Part shown: positions 60,124-64,000 of the stretch, one piece after another
How positions within the stretch are numbered: the first letter of the stretch is position 1
Layout of the letters: every line of letters begins with the position of its first letter
Assembly: GCF_014196745.1 (NCBI RefSeq)
Contig: NZ_JACIEH010000001.1
Coordinates: 1,426,001 to 1,490,000 of the forward strand
DNA length: 64,000 nucleotides
DNA from: Sphingomonas kyeonggiensis
GTDB lineage: Bacteria; Pseudomonadota; Alphaproteobacteria; Sphingomonadales; Sphingomonadaceae
Direction of reading: 5' to 3'
Program-made: the position numbers and the translations under genes
The notes under the pieces: model-generated
The model's input: the letters and a program-made list of their open reading frames with translations, nothing else
Database searches by the model: none
What the model was told of the DNA's origin: nothing

Positions 60124-61272
60124 ATGATCGACAGGCGGGGTGTTATTGGTGGCGGTGCGGCGCTGGCGGCGGCGGGCCTTGTGCCCCTGCGCGCGCTCGC
60201 CGCGGACGGGCCGGTGGTCAACCACATCGTGGTGGAAGACGGACGCGTCTGGATCGCGGCGATGGTGAACGGCAAGGGGCCGCATTTCTTCATCGTCGAT
60301 ACCGGCGGCGTGCTCAGCCTGATCTATGACGGTGCCGCCAAGGAGATGGGCCTCGACCCGGTGCAGGGTCGCCAGATGGTGGGCGTCGGTGGCAAGGTGG
60401 CGGACTACAGCTGGTACAGCGCACGCGAAGTGCGGCTCGCCAGCGGCACGCGCTTCACCAACATGCTCTTCGCCGGCATGGGACGGAAGCTGGGTGAAGC
60501 GGTCGGCGCCTTCGGTGCCGGGCTGTTCACCACCTATGACAGCGACTTCGACTTCGTGAAGGGCGAGTGGCGCGCCTATATCGGCGGCCGGCCCGATTTC
60601 GACGGGCTGACCCGCCTGCCGGGCCGTTTCGACAAGGGGAGCGGCGCTGACCGGATCGAGCTCGACGCGACGATCGACGGCCATGAAGTCCAGTGCATCG
60701 CCGATACCGGCGCCCCTGGCCTGAGCCTCAACGGCCGCGCGGCCCGCAACAGCGGGCTCTGGGAGAGCGACAAGCCCTACGCGCCCGCCCGCGCCTTCGG
60801 CATCGGGGATGGTGAAGGCGTCGCTGCACGCTTCTACCGTACCAAGGAACTGAAGATCGGCCAGCTGGTCTTCAACGACCTGATGGTGAAGGTCAGCGCC
60901 CCGGGCACGCTCTCGGGCGGGGGCCAGGACGGCCTGATCGGCCTGAACGTGCTCTCGCAGCTCCATCTTTCCACCGACGTCTCGGCGGGAGCCCTGTACG
61001 CCGCTCGCAACGGCATGCAGGCCCCGCGCGAGAGCTATCCGCTGTCAGGTCTTTGGATCGACGAGGTGAAGGGCAAGTCGGTGGTCGGCGATGTCGGCAT
61101 CGGCAGCCCGGCGGCAAAGGCGGGCGTCCGTACCGGCGACGTGCTGGTCGGCGGCGATTTCAGGGCGATGCTCCGTGCGATCGGCGGCCCGCCGGGCAAG
61201 GCGGTGAGCCTCAAGATCGAACGGAGCGGAACCCAGCAGGACGTCAGCTATACGCTGGCGCCCTGGTTCTAG
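60124..61272 (+). CDS. Retropepsin-like two-DTG protein with PDZ domain
   Basis: A 382-residue exported protein with a Tat-like N-terminus (IDRRGVIGGGAALAAAGL). Two retropepsin-like halves each contain D-T-G: FIVDTGGVLS (Asp59) and CIADTGAPGLS (Asp194), so a single chain could form the paired aspartates that retroviral proteases make by dimerisation. A PDZ-like domain follows (about 305-380: GDVGIGSPAAKAGVRTGDVLVGG). It may be an aspartic peptidase in the periplasm. The end of the gene lies in a 16-bp tandem duplication. Confidence 0.82.
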   Translation: MIDRRGVIGGGAALAAAGLVPLRALAADGPVVNHIVVEDGRVWIAAMVNGKGPHFFIVDTGGVLSLIYDGAAKEMGLDPVQGRQMVGVGGKVADYSWYSAREVRLASGTRFTNMLFAGMGRKLGEAVGAFGAGLFTTYDSDFDFVKGEWRAYIGGRPDFDGLTRLPGRFDKGSGADRIELDATIDGHEVQCIADTGAPGLSLNGRAARNSGLWESDKPYAPARAFGIGDGEGVAARFYRTKELKIGQLVFNDLMVKVSAPGTLSGGGQDGLIGLNVLSQLHLSTDVSAGALYAARNGMQAPRESYPLSGLWIDEVKGKSVVGDVGIGSPAAKAGVRTGDVLVGGDFRAMLRAIGGPPGKAVSLKIERSGTQQDVSYTLAPWF

Positions 61273-61288
61273 GGCGCCCTGGTTCTAG
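61257..61288. repeat. 16-bp tandem duplication at convergent gene ends
   Basis: GGCGCCCTGGTTCTAG occurs twice head to tail (61257-61272 and 61273-61288). The first copy holds the stop of the retropepsin-like gene, the second the stop of rsmD. Its CTAG centre contains a TAG in both directions. Confidence 0.9.
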
Positions 61289-61836
61289 TCCTGGGCAGGC
61301 GCGACGCGCAGCAGCGTGAGGCGCGCCTTGCCATGGACGCGGGTGACATCGATCTCGAACCCGGCCACGTCGGGCAGCTCGTCCTTTGCCGTCTCGATGC
61401 TGATCCAGGTCGCGGGACCTGCCCAGCCGAGTCGCCCGAGCTTGTCGAGCGCGACGCTGCCCGCGCCGGTGCCATAGGGCGGGTCCATCAGGATCAGGTC
61501 CATCGGCGCGCGTGCCGGGCCGAGCGCCAGCACCGATCCCGGACGCACGTCCGCGCCCTTGGCGCCCAGCTTGGCGATATTGGCGCGCAAGGCATCGAGC
61601 GCAGGCTTGTCCTGCTCGACGAACAGGCAGGACGCGGCGCCGCGCGACAGCGCCTCGAGCCCGAGCGCGCCCGAACCTGCGAACAGGTCGGCTACCGCCA
61701 GTTCCTCGAAGCTGCCGATGCGGCTCGCCAGCATCGAGAACAGTGCCTCACGCGAGCGATCGGCGGTGGGGCGGGTAGTATCCCCCTTGGGTGCGACGAG
61801 CGGACGGCCGCGCCATTCCCCGGCTACGATCCTCAC
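61285..61836 (-). CDS. rsmD: 16S rRNA (guanine(966)-N2)-methyltransferase
   Basis: A 183-residue SAM methyltransferase: MRIVAGEWRGRPLVAPKG opens the family, ADLFAGSGALGLEALSRGA is the SAM motif and LILMDPPYGTG the catalytic DPPY. It modifies G966 of 16S rRNA in the 30S subunit. The ATG (61836) overlaps the stop of the pseudouridine synthase gene by ATGA. Confidence 0.95.
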   Translation of the reverse strand: MRIVAGEWRGRPLVAPKGDTTRPTADRSREALFSMLASRIGSFEELAVADLFAGSGALGLEALSRGAASCLFVEQDKPALDALRANIAKLGAKGADVRPGSVLALGPARAPMDLILMDPPYGTGAGSVALDKLGRLGWAGPATWISIETAKDELPDVAGFEIDVTRVHGKARLTLLRVAPAQD

Positions 61837-63221
61837 TTGCGCGTCCTCGGCGGGCGAGCGGGCTTGCTCGGCTTGCCGCGACCGCCAGCAGGCCCGCGAT
61901 CCGGGCGCCGCGGCCCCTTCGGCCGATCGACGAAATCGCCGGGCTGCGGCTCGCGCGTCTCACGGTGCGCGCGGGCACGGGCGGCGCGGGCAGGGTTGGC
62001 CGGACCTTCCTCGCGCGCCGCACGCGGTGCGAACTTGCCGGGCACACGCGGACGCTCCTCGGTACGATCGGTCCTTGCCGGACCCTCACCGCGCGGTGCG
62101 AAGCCGGGCTTGCCGGGGCCACGAGGCCGCTCTTCGCTGTGCTCACCCCTTGCCGGGCGCTCGCCACGTGGCGCGAAGCCGGGCTTTCCGGGACCGCGAG
62201 GCCGCGCCTCGCTGCGTTCGCCCCTTGCGGGACGCTCGCCGCGCGGGCCAAATCCCGGCTTGGCGACAGCGCGCGGGCGTTCCTCGGCATCGGTATCCCG
62301 GGCCTGGGGCGTGACGCGTGCCGTGAAGACCGGCTTCTTGGCCGCAGGCGCCACCTTGGCGAGCCTGCGCCGGCCTTCGGGTTCCTTGCCGCCCGTCGCT
62401 ACCGGTTGCGGCCGTGGCGCCGGCTCCTCGACGCGCGAACGCACCGCGAACTGCAGGTTGGAGGCAGTCTTGCCACCGCCCGGCTTGGCCAGGACGGTGC
62501 GGAAGGTGATCAGGTCGGCCCTGCGGATCTCGTCGACATCGCCGGCGGGCATGTCCCCCAGATAGAAGGGGCCGTAGCGGGTGCGGATCAGGCGGTTCAC
62601 CTCGAGCCCGAGATGCTCGAGCACGCGGCGGACTTCGCGGTTCTTGCCTTCGGTGAGGGTCATCTCGATCCAGACGTTCGCGCCGGTGCGCCGCTCGATA
62701 TTGGCGTTGATCGAACCGTAGCGAATGCCCTCGATCTCGACGCCGAGCATCAGATCCTCGAGCTGGGCCTGGGTGACGTTGCCATAGGCGCGGGCGCGGT
62801 AGCTGCGCTCGACGCCGGTGGCGGGCAGCTCGAGCTCGCGCTTGAACTCGCCATCTGTGGTGAGCAGCAACAGCCCCTCGGTGCTGAGGTCGAGCCGGCC
62901 CACCGGCATCACGCGCGGCAATCCCTCGGGCAGATGGTCATAGATGGTCGGGCGCCCGGCGGGATCGCGCTCGGTGGTGAGCAGGCCGGCGGGCTTGTGG
63001 TAGCGGAACAGGCGGGCAGGGGCGGGCTCGGCGACCGGCTTGCCGTCCACCGTCACCCCGCGCAGGGAAGTGAGCAGCGTCGCGGGCGTATCGAGCACCT
63101 TGCCGTCCAGGGCGATTCGCCCGTCGGTGATCATGCGCTCGATATCGCGACGGGACGCGATTCCAGCACGGGCCAGCAGCTTCGCAATGCGCTGCGTTTC
63201 TTTGGTATTGGATGAAGACAC
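61833..63221 (-). CDS. rluB: RluB-like pseudouridine synthase with basic repeat tail
   Basis: A 462-residue 23S rRNA pseudouridine synthase. The S4 domain (about 10-60: RIAKLLARAGIASRRDIERMI), catalytic domain (about 70-240) with GRLDLSTEGLLLLT, where Asp111 is the nucleophile, and EGKNREVRRVLEHLGLEVNRL are RluB/RsuA-type. From about 250 on is a disordered tail very rich in R, P, G and K, with three 25-residue tandem repeats. Which base it modifies is inferred (RluB: U2605 region). Confidence 0.92.
   Translation of the reverse strand: MSSSNTKETQRIAKLLARAGIASRRDIERMITDGRIALDGKVLDTPATLLTSLRGVTVDGKPVAEPAPARLFRYHKPAGLLTTERDPAGRPTIYDHLPEGLPRVMPVGRLDLSTEGLLLLTTDGEFKRELELPATGVERSYRARAYGNVTQAQLEDLMLGVEIEGIRYGSINANIERRTGANVWIEMTLTEGKNREVRRVLEHLGLEVNRLIRTRYGPFYLGDMPAGDVDEIRRADLITFRTVLAKPGGGKTASNLQFAVRSRVEEPAPRPQPVATGGKEPEGRRRLAKVAPAAKKPVFTARVTPQARDTDAEERPRAVAKPGFGPRGERPARGERSEARPRGPGKPGFAPRGERPARGEHSEERPRGPGKPGFAPRGEGPARTDRTEERPRVPGKFAPRAAREEGPANPARAARARAHRETREPQPGDFVDRPKGPRRPDRGPAGGRGKPSKPARPPRTRK
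62055..62279. repeat. Three tandem 75-bp coding repeats
   Basis: Repeats encode residues 315-389 of the RluB-like protein; each unit is 25 residues with the pattern RPRGPGKPGFAPRGERPARG and a short variable end. Units differ mainly in third codon positions and a few residues. They form a basic, disordered tail that may bind rRNA. Confidence 0.85.
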
Positions 63222-63329
63222 CCGCGCGATATAGCGATTGTCGCGGTCGCTTCAAAAATTATTGCGCCCTCGAAAGGGCATGGTGCGTTAGCGCCGTGTG
63301 TTCAAATGCTTGGCGGGTTTTCAGGCGAC

Positions 63330-63764
63330 ATGTTGTTCGGACGGAAGAAGCGGCGAATCGAGCGGGTCCTGGTGGTGGAGGATGAACCCCTCATCGCATT
63401 CGACACCGAGCATTTCCTGACCGGCGAGGGTTTCGTCATCGCGGCGACGGTGGACACCAGCGCCGAGGCGCTGCGCGTGATCGCGGCCGACGACGCGCTC
63501 GACCTTGTGCTCGCCGACATCGATCTGGCCGATGGCAGCGGCGTGGACGTGGCACGGGCGGCGCAGGGGCGTGGCGTGCCGGTGCTGTTCGTGACGGGAA
63601 GTTGCCCGGAGGGAGCGCGGACGCTGGCGGCGGGGTGCCTGGCCAAGCCCTATCCGCAGCGTGACCTCCTGATCGCGATCGGCGCGATCGAGGCGGTGCT
63701 GGAGGGAGCCAAGGCGCCGCGGCGGCTGCCGGGCGGGTTCAGCCTGTTCCTCAGTCCGGCTTAG
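63330..63764 (+). CDS. Stand-alone response regulator receiver protein
   Basis: A 144-residue single-domain receiver. VVEDEPLIAFDTEHFL has the acidic pair (DE), LVLADIDLADGSGVDV has the phospho-accepting Asp region, VLFVTGSCP the switch Thr, and GCLAKPYPQRDL the conserved Lys. No output domain, so it works by protein interaction (like CheY or DivK). An in-frame ATG at 63306 is an alternative start. Confidence 0.88.
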   Translation: MLFGRKKRRIERVLVVEDEPLIAFDTEHFLTGEGFVIAATVDTSAEALRVIAADDALDLVLADIDLADGSGVDVARAAQGRGVPVLFVTGSCPEGARTLAAGCLAKPYPQRDLLIAIGAIEAVLEGAKAPRRLPGGFSLFLSPA

Positions 63765-63910
63765 GCGCGCAGCAGCAACAGGGCAGCGGCGACGACGACG
63801 GCCCAGCTCACTGCGCCGATGCCGAAGGCGATGATCAGGCCGGTGCCGCGGGGCAGACGGTCTTCCTCGTTGATGTCCAGGAACTCGCGGGGCGGAAGCG
63901 GCAGCGGCAT
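63761..63910 (-). CDS. Small membrane protein (49 aa)
   Basis: Forty-nine codons from ATG 63910 to a TAA at 63761-63763. The N-terminus PLPLPPREFLDINEEDRLPRG is followed by one hydrophobic helix (LIIAFGIGAVSWAVVVAAALLLL) ending RA. AGAGGA lies upstream. Its 3' end overlaps the response regulator stop. The coding pattern (GC3) and composition are good; the function is unknown. Confidence 0.65.
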   Translation of the reverse strand: MPLPLPPREFLDINEEDRLPRGTGLIIAFGIGAVSWAVVVAAALLLLRA

Positions 63911-64000
63911 GGGACGATCCTCTCGATGTACATTCTAGGTACGCCCGGTTCGGGATGCGCTAAATTCTGAGGAATTCCTTTCCGCAATTTACCGGAGATG

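Overview
The window is a GC-rich, densely packed alphaproteobacterial chromosome segment, most likely from Sphingomonas or a close relative. This is inferred from protein character, heavy GC3 codon use, a Zn-independent HemB, the alphaproteobacterial GTTC-N7-GTTC SOS box and PEP-CTERM-like surface biology. There is no rRNA, prophage, insertion sequence, CRISPR array or origin. One tRNA-Arg(ACG) is present. The window opens inside valS and ends just after a response regulator and a small membrane-protein gene.

Region 1-10.8 kb: 3' end of valS, a secreted choice-of-anchor-A protein with a PEP-CTERM-like tail, a MATE exporter, hemB, three tandem GNAT acetyltransferases with ATGA overlaps, a convergent TetX-like FAD monooxygenase, a membrane-anchored spermidine-synthase-like fusion and a small lipoprotein. 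Region 10.8-14.5 kb: tRNA-Arg, its terminator, a low-coding stretch, a PQQ-type sugar dehydrogenase and a BaeS-like sensor kinase whose phosphoacceptor histidine is replaced by glycine. Region 14.5-18 kb: an arginine-succinyltransferase operon (M20 hydrolase, astA, astB). Region 18-27.7 kb: DUF481 outer-membrane protein, rppH, a histone-deacetylase-like gene, a korA-unknown-korB operon for 2-oxoacid:ferredoxin oxidoreductase, an acyltransferase, and a cfa-like methyltransferase coupled to a serine hydrolase.

Region 27.7-42.3 kb: purF and an SDR, a Rho_N-like small protein, hisI with a lipoprotein, a MerR regulator with an operator next to an acyl-CoA dehydrogenase, a YdbS/YdbT-like PH-domain pair, a SleB-type cell-wall hydrolase, an MFS-cysK operon and a DHA2 exporter. 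Region 42.2-49.7 kb: a 25-residue membrane peptide, a hemerythrin-like protein, a glycine-zipper protein, secreted and membrane unknowns, a PAS-GGDEF-EAL-PilZ c-di-GMP protein, and a Tat-exported beta-lactamase-fold hydrolase under a perfect 20-bp palindrome. Region 49.7-52.2 kb is the most accessory-looking stretch: a 19-codon leader ORF coupled to a WYL-like protein, an HTH protein with a palindrome over its start codon, a VapBC-type toxin-antitoxin pair and an AT-rich membrane gene of probable foreign origin.

Region 52.2-64 kb: a UvrD/PcrA helicase behind an SOS box, small secreted proteins, a PiT phosphate transporter behind a three-repeat Pho box, a beta-propeller protein, an MHS transporter, a single-chain two-DTG retropepsin-like protein with PDZ domain, rsmD, and an RluB-like pseudouridine synthase with a tandem-repeat basic tail. 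Eight GAAA-loop hairpin repeats (REP/BIME-like, six of them in a paired form of about 66-84 bp) punctuate the intergenic gaps.

Most of the window is ordinary housekeeping DNA. The best leads for something undescribed are the His-less sensor kinase, the protein wedged between korA and korB, the retropepsin-PDZ protein, a conserved CAATGTAGGATTTC element at three intergenic sites, and the cluster of operator-like palindromes and leader ORF at 49.7-50.8 kb.
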